DNA of 64,000 bases from Suillus spraguei (GCA_016800925.1 JABCPU010000006.1:310001-374000); one strand, 5' to 3'. Positions 37,707 through 51,490 are shown, numbered from the stretch's first letter. Translations and numbers: made by a program. The notes: generated from the sequence alone by a model not told the origin.

Positions 37707-39271
37707 TCAGCAGGACTGAGCTTCATCTGGCTGTACAGTTTCTCCAGGTCGCGCATTGAATTCATGTGGACAGGATAGCAATTCCATTGAAGTTGTAGAT
37801 TGGTCAATGAGTAAGAGAGGTTTTTCCATGCTTTCTTGAAGATTGAATAGTATTCGAGAAGCAAGAACACTGTGTGCAACAATCTGAGGTCTAAATTGAG
37901 GAAAGTGAGCTTTCGACAACATAGATCTACCTATATGCTTGACCAGACTAACGTGTACAAAATCTCGCTGTACGAGAGCTAGGGGGTCTAGAATTAGTTC
38001 TTCGAGGTCGATGAAAACAAAGAACTCACAGGCAACACAACGATGACGATCATATTGACTGTAGATATCACTACAGAAATGTCAGTACGAAAGCAATGGT
38101 AACAATGGCGTTGATACTCATGATGCAGAACATGTAGAGTAGTCCATCACGATAAATGCTCTTCACCAGCGCACTATGAGAACCCAGATATTGCCGATAT
38201 CTCAAAATTGCAGTAGTGCATACGAGAACTGGAGCAAGGAATTTTGAATCGACAGTTGCCTCACCTATCTCTAGGAACATCAAGAGTCCATATGGGAGGG
38301 CACTACTAAGTATAAGAGCCCCCACAAATGCGCAAGGCGGGGTGACTAGAAGGAATGAATACTGAGACTAAGGAATGAGCCTTGAGACCTCACCTGAGCC
38401 TGGGATATTCAAATCGATGGGGGCAGCGCTTAGAATCACAGACGTTACCAAGATGGCCTGCGCCACACGGGTCAGTAATGCATAGGGAAATATATATATT
38501 GTTGTACCAAACCAAAGGAGAGAAGAATGATAAGATAAGCCTTTTTGTTGCCAGAAAAGGCATAGACTCTAAAAATTAGTAAACCTGTTGTGCGAGTGTA
38601 AATGTCTGCTGTAACGTGGTAGGCGAAAACCAACCTTCCGCGGCAATGATGCCCAAGAAATGTATGCCTGCAAAATGACATTGCTAAGTCATGTCATGAG
38701 CTATGTGAACCAACCATTTACAGCGTCATTAAAAGGTATACACTATATGTTGTTGTGAGTTCCAATTGGCGCTGTACATATCAAAGGTATGTACTCACAT
38801 CTCGCGTGCCCCACGTTTCGATAGCAGCTGGTGAGGAATCAGCTTTTTCATAGCAGTGCGCACCGACATATCTTGCAGTATGATGTCATAAGCGCACCAG
38901 CAAAAGGTACATATCGTGAAATCGTGAACGCGATTCGAATGATTCCCCACCTCCGTCCCCAGGTCCACTGGACCTACAAGAAATATCAGCACCAGGTAGG
39001 AGTGAACGATTAGTCTGACTTCAGAGTGTAAGATGATAAAGTAGTCATAAATCTGGCCATATATCAGAGCTATGATAAGACTGAAGAGACACGACTTACT
39101 AGGATCGCTGATGCAGCGACTTTGGAAAGCCGTGAACAATGATAATATTGCTACCAGCCCGACCTTACCGTTAGTATACTTGAATAATTGGAGACATTAG
39201 AGAAAGGCCGGATAAAAGCATGATTGAATCACCTTGGCAAACTGCAAACCGAAGGTAACAGGGATTGTCAT
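37707..39271 (-). CDS. Multi-span membrane protein, DUF6533-like (copy 4)
   Basis: The likely start at 39271 reads MTIPVTFGLQFAK to a GTGATT donor. The signature exon IYDYFIILHSEVRLI (near 39040) joins in frame to VQWTWGRRWGIIRIAFTISR then YVPFAGALMTSY. Later exons hold GLLIFRVYAFSGNKKAYLII (near 38550), a span GALILSSALPYGLLMFLEIG (near 38290), SIYRDGLLYMFCIMSINAIV (near 38130) and PQIVAHSVLASRILFNLQES near 37850, ending in a polar tail with a stop at 37707. All family landmarks are present in order on the minus strand. Function unknown. Confidence 0.65.
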
Positions 39272-41071
39272 TTTCGAGTGGCAACACGGTGAATGGTAGC
39301 TGCAGCAAGCAGTTGTCAATGAATACTGCAGTGTGTACTTTCAACTCACGGCCGTGACCGTCAACGGTAAGTACCGAGAACTGTGAGTGTAGAGCGCTCA
39401 GATTTGTCGTGCACCAGTGAGGCTTGATATAGATAACTTGATGATCATGATATCACCGATACATAATGCCATGAATTACCAGCTGTGTGTCTTTACTTGG
39501 CACGTACCGCCCTTCCTTTCACACCCAAAAACGTCGAATGGGTTCAATAGTGTCCCACGAATGGTTCGCGCGTGTTATACCTGGGCATACCAGTGAATAT
39601 TGCGTGACCTTTGATCCCCTTGAGTATGAGTCCGACTTGAACGGTCGAACATTGAATGTTGTTTCGTAATCCCTTGCCTCTGTCTGAGCGACACAACTCG
39701 CAGCCGCAGCTGTCGAGAAGTAATTGAAAAGTTTCACACGGGCTATTATTTGGTGATAAAAGATCCCGCACTTCAAGTCTTCAACCCACCATTGACGACC
39801 ATTGCTAGGCGGGAATCCTACGGTAGCCGCTATCTGCCTAGAAATTTACATGTGCGCCTTGCGAGTTCTTTCCTGTGCACAGGTGAACATTTCCTGCTCA
39901 ATTCAGGTGATTCGCCGAGTCGACTCGATGGTGACGCGAGCTCAAGAGTCAAAGCACCGCGCTCATAATACGTCTCCCCGGACCTTATTGTCAGAACTAT
40001 CGAGATTAGAAGAAAGATAATCGTTCCTTCGTATCATCATACTCGGAAATTACCACGCAACGTATCGTCTAGCATGCGTGACGATGATCACTACGGGCAC
40101 TGCGGCACCTGAGAAATATCGCATACTAACTTCCTGTACGATACTAGTGTCATGTCACTACTAATCATCTTCAACAGTGGCTCACAGTGCCCACCCACTC
40201 CTGCATAAAGTCGTTGACCAATGACCGTCATGTTTATATTGGATCATATCATATTCATATTCTGATCCCCACCAATGTCGCGGTGTGAGCGAACAAGATA
40301 CTGCCGACGACGCTCGCGTATCGAAAGAAGCTGTACACCACACAGCGTGCACACTACATTCCATGGCACCTGCCGGTGAGTTCTTTACCTTATCATTTTC
40401 GAAATTCACTGAACAGCAGTGCTAATTGATCATCAATTGACGTGTACCATCACATGAGACTGGTGTCTTTCATCACACTTGGTATTTTTTGTGCATCCTT
40501 ATCCGAAGACAAAGGCAGAGAGTAATGAGATGTGAGAGATACTGGGAACGATGAGCATATTGAGAGGCTTGAAGGCAACTGTATAGGGGGTTGGCAGCCT
40601 GGGGCGGACAGGCGAGTGAATTTTGTTTTGTTTCCACCATATATTCTATTTTTTGGTATCTGACCGTTCTTCTGTCACTATGACAAATTTACGAGTTCGG
40701 GAGAGTTATTATGCCTCTGGGTACTAGCCAGCGCAGCCGAGAGTGCAGATTCTCTTCAGATCACTGTTCAGATCAATGTCAGTGACTACAACATTTCATT
40801 CATAAAATTTCTAAATCAGTGCAAACGTGGAAAGAAGTGTGAGTGACATTGGTGTGCATATCCATGACCCAGTATACTTTTTGATTCATCAAGGACTTCC
40901 ACTTGACGTGAGTTGGATTACAGCCCTTCCATCAGCCAATAACGGAGCTTCAAAGAGGAACAAGTGACCCAATCCCATTTGGCGATACAAGCGCTGGGGA
41001 CAGTATATCTAATGTGAACGCCATAGTCATATAATCGCAAAGTTCCCAGCTCACTGACACAGCTCTCGAAT
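39272..41071. other. No supported gene
   Basis: 1.8 kb between divergent DUF6533-like genes. Short overlapping frames (85 codons or fewer) only; no repeats or RNA genes recognised. Confidence 0.45.
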
Positions 41072-42538
41072 ATGACCATAGTTTCAAATGGTCCTAACTT
41101 GTGGCCAGTGATCTATTTGATTCGTTTTCTTTAGGTTCCTGCTTATCTCGTCGGATTATATTGGCGACGTCTCGATCTAAATTAAACCGTGTTTTGCAGT
41201 TTCCGCCTTTGCTGCGCTGGTATACGATTACGGTGAGTGATATAGCAAGGAGTCGAGGAATCACTGAAATCCTTGTCATATTTTCAGTCCTGGAAAAGAG
41301 GTAAGCGGATATCATTACTTGAGTAACCATCTCGCTAAGGTTGATATTTCCCAAGAACAGCAGATGATTCAGGACAGAGGGAACGCTGGTCCTTGATGAC
41401 TGTCCTATACCTCGGTGTGCGTAGATTATGTTATAAACTCGGTTGACAAGTTGTGCTGACTCTAAAAAATACCCTAGATACACTGGATGCCATGTACGTG
41501 TGCAAGACTGACAAAGCTTAGTGTTGTGCTAAAACACGTTTTTCGTAATCAGGATATTTATTCTGAGTATGTTTCATATATGTACACTGTGTTAGTTTCT
41601 TCTGATTTTGCCATACAGACACACCGTCAGTCTCTATGTCAGATGCAGTGAGCATTCCGTACCCATGCCTAGTATTCCATCTAATTAACTGCACTTCCGT
41701 GTAGGCGTGAGTAAGATCCTCCATGAGCAAGTTGGTTGAACTTGGCTCAACCATAATGACCTCAACAGACGTGAGTTTTTTTTGGTGATATTTGATCATA
41801 TGAGGGTATTAGTAATTGGGTATTCCAGGCAATATCATGTATTCCGCAACAAGCGGATAGGTCATGCTGGACGGTGAGTATGTGGCTGAAATACAGTGAT
41901 ATTGACTTGCCGAAACACCATGCTTGCCAGCAATAGGACTGAAGCATATTGTCTGGCATAATTCTTACTTCTTGCATTGAAGGATGGGGCTCATTGGACA
42001 AATACCAGAGAAGGCGATACTCTCTAGCACCTATGCACATAGTGATGACATCGAGGGAGATGCTAAGCTTCTCTCAGTGATAATTTATATCCTCACCACT
42101 GCATGGGAGGCCCTTACAGTGTCTTGCACTCTGGATTGCTGTAAAAAATTCCGTGACTTGCGACGATTCAGATCATCTGGAGGACCAGTCATTCTGAACG
42201 TGTTCACATATCTTCTGCAACGTGCTAGCTTTCTTGCTATTGCTTGCCTCCAGCTTGGCCGTAATTCTCCACATATATTGGTTTGCCATTCTGTCACTGA
42301 CATTGCATGTGACTCTTGCTCACCATTTCTATAGGGCTCGACTACCATGGAAGCTGCGATATATAATGGCGCTCTTCAATTTTTCTTGAATGTGTAGATG
42401 TTTGTGCTGGGGCCACGCCTCTTCCTTAGCGTTCGAGGACATAACGCTAAGCTTGTGGATGACTCCGACGCAGGAACGTACATGATTTCGATTAATTTCC
42501 AGGGGCATATACACGTGACAACTAGCAGTACCGTGTAG
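41072..42538 (+). CDS. Multi-span membrane protein, DUF6533-like (copy 5)
   Basis: The start MTIVSNGPNLWPVIY (41072) resembles the copy at 62954 (MTVISDDPSQWPLIN), so these two form a subfamily. Next come VSAFAALVYDYG (near 41205), RERWSLMTVLYLGV (near 41365), SDAVSIPYPCLVFHLINC (near 41640), and a C-terminal part with ILTTAWEALTVSCTLDCCKK, FRDLRRF and QRASFLAIACLQLG. The last exon reads QMFVLGPRLFLSVRGHNAKL and ends HVTTSSTV at 42538. These agree with the typical end of the subfamily. The middle (41770-42000) is poorly readable, so the gene may be damaged. Function unknown. Confidence 0.7.
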
Positions 42539-43219
42539 ACCAGTATAGGATTATGCATAACTTCAGCTTAATGCACGCGTGTATTTAGCACCTCGCGTCT
42601 ACAAGTGATACAACAAGAAATCGGTTTGCAAAGACTGGAGCGTGTGCGGAGGCGGAGGCGCGCATTGTGCGAGCGTGAGGAGAATGACGCGGAAGTGCGG
42701 AGTAGGTCGGGTATTTTGAGTTGACGGCGAAGAGAGGTTTGCGCTGAAAGTGCATACCAATGGGGAAGACCTAGAAAGAAATAACCGTCTTCCTTCTATA
42801 GTAGGGGATATGTACACCACCCAGGAACTACCACAGGAATGGGCGTAACCGAGTGGTGAATTTGATGCACGTCTGTGTAACGAAATCGTGCTAGATATAC
42901 CTTTGTAAGCCCATACATATTTGCCGGTGGAACTATTAAAATTGAATTGCACAAGGTCACAATCAAGCCAGCATGAAACAAGAAAAGTCGGGTGAAGTAG
43001 AAAAGGTTGAAAGGAAACAGACAGGTGAATCATTTGTTCCTGAAACAGCTTACCTCAAAGCACTAAGCATAATCTAATTGCGCCGCTTTCCTCTTCCAAA
43101 GTGCTTTCTGCTTACGGATTACAGTGACCCATCCAAATTTTGTCAAGGTGAGTTATAAGTGCTGATATGTACAACGAAGTAGGGTATCAGTATGCTCTGG
43201 CCCACTGCTGCCGCGGCAT
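42539..43219. other. Intergenic, uncertain minus-strand ORF
   Basis: A 144-codon minus-strand frame at 42599-43033 begins MIHLSVSFQPFLLHPTFLVS. It is Ser/Leu-rich with no domain I recognise, and lies downstream of ATG15 in the same orientation. Long frames without introns are uncommon here, so it could be coding, but nothing confirms it. Confidence 0.3.
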
Positions 43220-44773
43220 CTATGGGGGGAAACTGCCAAACTCCCAGCTATAACATTCCTGTAAGTTCCATGAATGTTATCCGAATGCCACAGGGAACAC
43301 AATTATGACCACCCACACACAATCTTCTTCAGCTTTAGCGACTGGAACCTCCCGACCGACATCTTCAGTGGCCCGCCAGGGCTTCCCCAGTATTTCCTCT
43401 ATAACATTGACGATCCCGTGTTTGCGTATATCTACAGCCCAGGAAAGGTTCGACACAGTGTCGTAAACGATTGATTTGCCTTGATGACACCTAGGCTACC
43501 TCAGATAAGTGAGCAACCTGAATCTCAGAAGACATACCTAGTTTCCATTGCAAACCCGCCTAAGGCGCAAGAAGACAGAATTCCATTGCATGTTCCCATT
43601 GCAATGGGATCCGCAGTGTGATATACATGTGTGACATGATGAGTTGATGGCTAAGACTGATCCATTACTATTAGCATGATAAGCACGTTGGAACCACACA
43701 CCGGCGATGGCAGATGTAGCCGCCTTGCAGCCAGTCGTTCCCCTGGTGACTCAAAAGCAACAACAGGGGTACCAAACGTGACGCCAAGAAGGGAGGCCAC
43801 TGCACCACCTTCTCTCTCAGGTGAGCGAACACATTCACCAGCTTCAACAAAAGATACTCACCTAGCGAGTGTCCTACGATCCAGATATCCGACGTAGGGT
43901 ACATGTATGTTAAGTTATTGTACAAGTTCTGGTTTAAATGAGCAGGAGAATCATACGCCGATGATATGCCTACCGTTCCAATGGGGTAAAACAGACTGTC
44001 TCCCACTAGAGCCCGCTCTAGGCAATCTTGGTCACATTTCCACCCATTACGATAGCACCCACACACGGTTGTCCAACTCCAATCAATTCTGGCACAACAA
44101 CAACTAAACAGTAAATTATCGTTCAATTTATCCTTCTTGGCAGTCGGGCCTGCGCCTCCCCACACGGCTGCAGAAGTGCCTTTGATGGATAGAATGATAA
44201 TAGAGTTGTCGGGCGTCGCAAACACATGGCCTCGGAACCCATCAGCATCAGGTTCCCATCCAAATGGATAACGCTTTGAAAGGCTCCTCAGTGATAATGT
44301 GCATGCGGAATTTATGGAAACCTACGAACAGTGGACCAGTTCTCGCCAAGTTCATACCACTGGCTATCGTTAGGGGTTATGTAGGCATTACTCGTCATTT
44401 TTGCGAGCTCTAACAATGTTTCGCGTTTCTCGACATTCGGTCCCAACGTTTCGGTTTCGTACCAGAGCAAATTTGCACTTTGAGCGTGCCGTATGGAACG
44501 TATCCTCGCATCGTTGTAAGCGCTAAAACTTGATGGACGATATGAGGTCATATACTGTGTGTCTATCGAATAGGATGATTCATTGCCGTAGACAAGGCCC
44601 ATAGTCGATGACACGTCGGAGAATACCACACGTGCATCTTGTGAGACAGCATGTTCGTGCCGCAACTCAAAATGCAGGGATTTCTGAAATTGGGAACTTT
44701 GCGGCCGCTGGCCACAGTCAAGGAAAAAGTCAAGGAGGAGGACGAGAAGGGCCGTTAAGGTTGTTGGGAGCAT
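43220..44773 (-). CDS. ATG15: Atg15, autophagic-body lipase
   Basis: Atg15 is a vacuolar phospholipase/triacylglycerol lipase that breaks down autophagic bodies after delivery by the multivesicular-body route. The N-terminal signal anchor is [20 protein letters not shown], then [20 protein letters not shown]. Across short introns the frame continues [94 protein letters not shown] with the nucleophile elbow GHSLG, then [40 protein letters not shown] and [16 protein letters not shown]. It ends EEDC joined to [12 protein letters not shown]. Six introns are modelled. Apart from one GTTCGT donor near 44325 all joints look ordinary, and no frame break was seen. Confidence 0.9.
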
Positions 44774-45074
44774 CAGGCATCATAGCACAGCCACAGCGAG
44801 AGCCAAACGTCGCAGAAAAGCAGAGCACTGCTGACTCATCGATTCCCCGGCCTACTACTACTTCAATGAAATCAAGATCCTTTCTTCAGAGACCGTAACT
44901 ATGAGTAAGAATACACAAGTGAAAATGCAAAGAGAACATCGAAAATGAAACGGAAACTCTAAATATGAACCAAGATGTATTAGATATGCGTACTATCGCT
45001 ATCCACACTGCACAGGGCACATTACATTAGACACCACAATATAATATCAAGGCAAGACCAAAGAGATATCGTGC
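44774..45074. other. Spacer between trehalase and ATG15
   Basis: About 300 bp between two minus-strand genes. It must hold the trehalase 3' end and the ATG15 promoter; no motif stands out. Confidence 0.5.
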
Positions 45075-47814
45075 TTAACGTTTAAGCAGGTACACTGAAA
45101 TGTCCAATGACTCCATCGCAAGGCCAAGAGGATCGGTAGCAGCATGTGCCGCTTGAGCGACTGCATTTTCAAGGTTTGCTGATGAACCAAAGAGGACTTC
45201 TGGGCTGGTGCATGTGCGACTGCGCGACGCATATGCGTCGTTAAGAAGGACAGGCCCACCTGGTAGGCGGCTGTGATCATCGATTAGCTGGCAAACATGA
45301 GGATGGACCGAAACGCACAGTTCATCCAACCAAAGCCCTCACGAGGAACCATCTTAAAATCTAAACCTTGGTTGCCGTACTCAGCATCCACCAAATGTGA
45401 AAGCTTCACTGCGTCAAACTAGCAACGTTCATGTTGTGGCATACAGAAGTTACTGTTGGTCTCACATACCTTCTCGGGTACAACTCCATTAAAGTCAACA
45501 AATGCTGTGGTCATCCTACAGTGATCAAGTCAACCTCAGTATGAACCAGACGAAGCAAGGCACGCACATGTAAAGGAACCTGTAGGATAATCGCTGGGCA
45601 TCTTCCAGGTAACCGTAGCGCTCTAGCCCAACCCAAGTCATGATTTGGTGAGGAGGCCATGCATAGCTGGAAATTATTAACTTTGCTGTATATGCAATAG
45701 AGAAGACATCAACGCACGGGTAATCCCACTGACGGTTAGGTCTATCCAAGGAAATCTTACCCCTAGACTCTTCGGTTCCAGAAACAAGACCTCCGAGTAC
45801 TTCAAACTTCTTCAACGACTGCGAACTATACAAAGTTAGACATGCTTACAAGGAAGACAGCTAGACTTACACTAGTTTCCAGCACTGCTCTCGCTCGCAC
45901 AACCAGCCCAGAGCGCCCAGAACGCAGTAACACTTTCATACAGGCTCTGCTTCTCTAGAACTGTATCGTAGTCGAAGTACAGCTTCTTGTTTTCATTCCA
46001 GAGGTACTTGTCAATCATCTCTCTCCTGTGATCGGCTCTCTCAAACCATTCATCGCTATTTTGCGACCTACTGGTTGAGGATTCGCGATAAGGGTTCCGG
46101 TATGCCTCAACAGAAGGTGGGAAGGGTGCCAAGTCGAATTCCTCCTCGAGCTCGAGTTCATCATCGAACACCTCCCGGATGGCCGTGCCGATGTCGACCT
46201 CGTACTTGTACAGCAACGCCTGTAGATCGATCGTCCCAAGGTTCGCACACCGCTTCTCAAACCTGTACGTTGTATCATGACCCGACTCACGCACAGCTCT
46301 GTCATGCAAGAAGTATTCGTCCAGCACAGGCTCCTTGAGAACTCCGTTGCTGTACTTCTCACTAAACTCGAGTACCGAGATGCCATGCTTCTCAGCGTAA
46401 GGCTCAAGGATATGCGTGAAGTGTGTCGCCTCGGTTTCAGGGGGAATTCCAAGACCGTCGGGGCGGTACCTGGACAACCCCGTCTTGGGATCAATGCGGG
46501 GCTCCGCGACCCAGATGGTATGGTACTCTTTGATGGCGGCTTGAATTGCGCGTTTCAGCCATTGTCGGTTAGACTCCATGTCCGAGCGATCTAGCTGATT
46601 GTAGATTTGCAGTGCCATGTCCGTCAAGAATGGGGGCTGTGTCCTACACAAATAATAGCTCCGGCTTCCATTCAGGATCTTGCCGTAATGCTTGATCTCA
46701 AATATAAAGTGATCAACCATGCCTTTCGCCATGGTCACCTGACCATCCACAAGGAGGCCCAGGGAGATGAAATAGGAATCCCAGTTGTAGAGCTGCCATC
46801 AAATGATGTCAGTTAGTGGGAACAATCGAGTGGATTGAACAAGGCACCTCATTAAAGCGAGCGCCAGGAACAATAAAAGGAATCCCTTTAAGGGTCCGGC
46901 CACCCTTGCCGTCATCAACCTCATTCATAGCGAGCGCTAAAAGACCTGGTTTGGAATTCAAGCTTTTGACAAATACGGCATCATCAGGCTTTGGAGGTAG
47001 AACCTGTACATCAAGATTCATGTGTGGTTTTTCGCGCGCCACTTTCCTGTAGTATTCAGCCATCGCGGGTTCACCGTGAGGGACGTAGATCCGAGGTTGG
47101 ACTCGACCCGTACGGTTCTTAGGGTCAGCAGTGATAATTTCGAGGCCGTCGCCATCAATGCGGCGAGTAAGCGAGTGCCAGAATGAATTTTTATCATACG
47201 AGAGAGACGATCGACTGGATTCTCTGAGAGACGAGCCTCGTCGAGGACGATACGTTTGCGCCCATGATCCCGGGCTAGGGCAAGCTCCTGCAACAGGTTG
47301 GATAGCATGTAGGTTCCCTGTAGCATAGTTATACTAAAAGTGGTACGATATCATGAATATGGATACTGACTCGGACATCAAAGGTCTTGAAGCCATTGCT
47401 CGTGGCCGTACCGAGGGCCATCATCTTCGGGCCTGCATCTGTGATACTGATTTGGAAATCACCATCTGTGTCCTCCTGCTCAAGGACAACACGAATGGTC
47501 TCTTCGACGTCGATGAGGAAGCGACGAGGGCTAGTGACGCTCTTCTCATCATGCGACATGCGTCGAGCCCTCAAGTGTGTATCCTCCTCGAAGAGTGGAG
47601 CACGCTTCGGGATGTACCCATGAATGTGCGACTGTAGATGTGATATAAGAAATTGGCAAGATACTCGCGGAACAGGGCGTCTTACATGACTGTAGGTTCT
47701 CGAACGAGTGAATGCCTCACCACCACCATAGTATGTAGCAGCATCTACGTGGACTTGTCCATGGCCATCATCGACAAAGGCGACGCCGGTTGGGTGATTG
47801 AGAGTGGGAGCCAT
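45075..47814 (-). CDS. NTH1-like: Neutral trehalase (GH37), with three frame breaks
   Basis: This cytosolic enzyme hydrolyses trehalose to two glucose. Exon 1: [28 protein letters not shown]. Then [11 protein letters not shown] (an RRxS kinase site like those that control Nth1), [14 protein letters not shown] (the calcium-binding-like loop of neutral trehalases), signature 1 as PGARFNE joined to [26 protein letters not shown] (expected catalytic Asp), signature 2 as QWDYP joined to [28 protein letters not shown] and a terminal [11 protein letters not shown]. About nine introns. Three one-base losses break the frame: the A-run near 47200, near 45883 (ASEEQCWKLV expected), and near 45217 (CTSPEVLFG shifted). 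Either a pseudogene or an error-bearing assembly. Both signatures show Ala where Gly is usual. Confidence 0.85.
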
Positions 47815-48399
47815 GATGATAACGGTTAGAAAGAAAGGAGCGAACCGAGCAGAAAAGAAGTGAACAACGACGAACTACTGGTAGCTCTATTAGCTGTGGG
47901 GTACCTAAGCTTGAAGCGAAAGACAGTTGTGGCTGGGAGGGCTTAGCCGAATTTATGCCCGGATTGAAATTACACCACGTTGCCGAAAATAATCGTGGAA
48001 ATTATTGTTCTCCAACTTAGTTCAGGACTACAGAGCAATCCTTGTAAGAGCTGATAACAGTCTATGACTGGCTGACCAATTGTAAGTCATTATCAGGTTC
48101 TTTTTGACCTACTTATAAGCGTTATCAACGGTCAGTCAGCTTCAGTTACCTCGAACCTGACGATCTCGACAGCGGCAGTGGACTATCAATGTCCTAGTGC
48201 GGCTTTCCACAGCCCTTTATACTTGGCATGCGAGTCAGGGACTTGTCTCTCACCTTCATCCCGGCTGAGCGGGTGAGCCGGATTCTAGATAAGCCTTGTA
48301 GATCTATCACGCTTCCTAGTAAGTTCGGTTCCCCTTTCTCCTTCAGGTTTCTATCTTGTATCAGTTACCGTTTCCTAATTTTTGCTGTATAACGTGGTC
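47815..48399. other. Trehalase upstream region
   Basis: No gene. A loose inverted repeat (TGACTGGCTGACC near 48065 against GGTCAGTCAG near 48129) and CTTATAAG near 48113 are present. It might be a degraded solo LTR, but I cannot define ends. Confidence 0.35.
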
Positions 48400-50763
48400 C
48401 ATTTATTCACCTTAGTCCACGAACCGACGTCGTACGTCATTGGGGGCGACCTTCTAATATTCAATTATTCCTGCCTCTCGAGATTTGAATTCGTTTAACA
48501 TCATACTAACACCCACGAATGAGGGAACCGTTTGGCTGAAAACCACCTTTCCCACATTTTCAAGTGGGCGAGCACCGTGCCACCGGGCGCCCGGGGGCGC
48601 TCCACGATACTTCAATTTGTGGTCGAGGGCTTTGGCACACTGATATCAAAACTCAAGACTCAAGTAACGGAAGCACGTATTTTGATGTCAAGGCCCTGCC
48701 TGATCTTTTCACTTCGAAGATGTATACTTTCTTGGCATGCTTGGGTCAATTGTTATCCTCAACTTGCCCTTGCGATTATCAAACAACCAGCCTACCATAA
48801 GTCTCACACGAGGCGCGAAAATATTTTACCGATTCCACAGTAAATGGTTTTCCCTGCTTCGCGGAAGTAATAGGTATTGGCAACACATTGGAGCTGTGTA
48901 AGATTTTGGGACGACTCCATTTACTAGTACGTCGTTTCTATGTTCCATCAGAACATTCGCAAATGACCAATCAAGATCTCAACAAGTTGTCCCACCCCAC
49001 CCCACCTCGCTGTGTGAAAGATGTGGCGTGACAATACGTTTCAAGTTGACCGATTGTAAACACTTCCGGGGCTTTTGCAGACTCTGGCCCTGATGAGGTG
49101 TTATCTGATTCTTCTGTGGACACAGGATTGTGTAGACTACTGTCCAGTTTGCTTAAAGGAAACAAACCGGCATCTTGAATTTCACCCAAGCTTGGAGCAT
49201 CGGGCCGTATTAGACCACCAAGACTGGCTTCTCAGGCTGAGTCATATAATGCATATTTGCAAGAGACCCTGTCACTGGCAGTTGTCTGCTATCGTGGTCC
49301 CATTGTTTACTAACCAAGCTGATACTAGTATTGGCATTATACTGCGGCATGCCAACGCGAGTAATGATTAAAATCAGTAGCATGGCATTCAACAACTAAC
49401 TGTTTACGTGCACTGTATGCTTCCCGTGCGTGCTACCAACGGTTGTATACAGTAGTATTTGTGCTGAGCATTCGTCTTAGTTGCTATAGCATGTCTTTGG
49501 GTAGGTGGCGACCTGGCAAATCTACCATGGAAGTGGATTATTTCGCTGTTAGGTTTATGACTTTGCTCTCACACTCGGGTCTTCATCCGACCAACATCAT
49601 GACAGCGCCTGGAGCCTGATAAGTGACATATGAAGGTCACATCCATACTGCATGCTCCATGGTGAATACATAAATTGACCTATTTTACCTGCTGGTACTC
49701 ACCATTTGCATCGATTTTTACCTATATGCTTCAAAATATACCACTTGAAGCGAGTGGAGTTCTTGAACTTTCCACAAGGTATATCGAAGTTGTCCTTGAA
49801 TTCTTCTTAAAGCTCAATTCAAAAATCTCAGTCCTGCACATCTTTGTTTGCATTGAACTCATATGAGTTGACCTTGTGAAACGAATACTTCTGGAACTAT
49901 CACCCCTACCAGATATCGGAGGAATCGTATTTCTGTGTAGAATGTTATTCATTATTTCTGTGGCTGACCCTGCTTCCAACATCCTGCAGTACTCTTTGTG
50001 CACAGGGTTGGGGCAGTAATGGAAGGCAGATGGCTAACATGGTGTTGTAACGTTGTGGTAAGTTACAAAGTCGCAAGTTGCTACAACGGAAGGCAGGATC
50101 ACATTATCATTGTAACCTATGATTTGCTGGTCATCGAGTTTCACGGTATTTTCATGTTATTGCATTAACTATTTCATAGAAATCCTCAGTCTCATGTTGT
50201 ATAGATTGGGATATGATTTGCCTCTTGTGAGAGTACTTGTCCTACGTAACATATTTTACTTTGCCTGTGGGCGAAACATCATTCTTCATAGTTCGACAAG
50301 TACTAACCTTTGTGATGGACCAGTATCTTCCACCATAGTCGTGGTCGTCATGGTTGTTCTTCCCGTGCGTGTCCATAATATTATGAACCCAACGTTCAAC
50401 TCAAGATTTGGTTGCAGGCATCATACGGAGGCGCGGCATCAGAGCGAGAGGCTGTTTCTTAAACTGAACACATTGACTGACCGTCTCATAGATTACAATT
50501 CGTACACGGAGTACCAGCGACACGTATGCACCACGAGCTGTACAGCACAGCCAATCGCACTGAAAGGACTTCCATCGGGAATGCATCCCTTCCTGAGCCT
50601 CTCGTTTTCGCACTGGCTCCAGTCGTATAAGATGCAACCTGATTGCAGAGTCAATTTCTTTACCGTAGAGAATACTAGACCGATCATTTTTTAGATAGAT
50701 AATTCGTGTTGGTAAGAATAGATACTGGGAGTGATCCCCATGAATCCACTGGGTTGTTTGCAT
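48400..50763 (+). pseudogene. Duplicated segment 1 with decayed DUF6533-like gene (copy 6)
   Basis: 48699-50763 aligns in the same orientation with 51698-53430, and 48400-48690 aligns with the reverse complement of 51170-51490. Coding traces are [20 protein letters not shown] then NIFYFACG (50190-50270), the usual late-exon landmark of the DUF6533-like family, and a distal segment MNPTFNSRFGCRHHTEARHQ. Frames are interrupted and no N-terminal YD..LT exon was found, so I regard it as a relic. Confidence 0.5.
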
Positions 50764-51169
50764 TGAGCAAAAAACGTTCCACTTTGCAAGTAGTGTATCA
50801 GAACGTATAATCTGCGGAAAACAATTCAGGAGAATTCTTCACGAATGAAATCTCAATTGAATACAAATAACATAGCGAAATGAAGATACAATTGGCGTTG
50901 AAAATTTTGGATTCCGAGCGTTTTGTGATGAGTCAAATGACTCTAGTACACGGTAACCTTGAACACGAACAAAAATGATACCTGGTAGCCACGTTCATGT
51001 TAGGATATAGTATGATGTCTTACCTCATAAGCTACGACATAATATGGGCGCTACAGGCTCAGGCACCTTCCTATTGGGATGCACGATGGGATGGTTTGTT
51101 CCGTTTCCGGTGAGAATGTACGGGAATAGTGAAGTTCCATATGGAATGGAATATTTTTACTTCTCAAGA

Positions 51170-51490
51170 GTCACGGAGGCACCATGCAGGTGGGGACTTG
51201 GCACAAAAATACGTACTTCCGTTACTTTAGTCTCGAGTATTGAAACCAGTGTGCCAAAGCACTCGACCACAAGTTCAACCGATCTGGAGTGCTCATAAGT
51301 ATCTGATATCGTGAGCGCAACGGGAGCCAGTGACACGGAGCTCGCCCATGTTGAAGATCTGGGGAAGACACTCACTTCAGTCATAATTTTAGTTCCCTCA
51401 CTCCGAGTCGCGGGTGGTAAAATATTCAAATCTCAGGAGGCAGGAGTAATTAAATACTAGAAAGTCGCCCCTCGGTTCGTGAATGAATGG
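51170..51490 (-). repeat. Inverted copy of 48400-48690
   Basis: The reverse complement shares long stretches with 48400-48690, for example TTGTGGTCGAG, GCTTTGGCACACTG and AAGTAACGGAAG in the same order. It lies between the two direct copies, so the 5' part of the second unit is inverted relative to the first. Confidence 0.75.

Noticed and set aside
42599..43033. 144-codon minus-strand ORF downstream of ATG15
   Set aside because: No recognisable family; kept only as an uncertain note in the intergenic entry.
47930..48420. Possible solo LTR upstream of trehalase
   Set aside because: Loose inverted repeats and a TATA-like site are present, but no defined ends, target duplication or second copy were seen.
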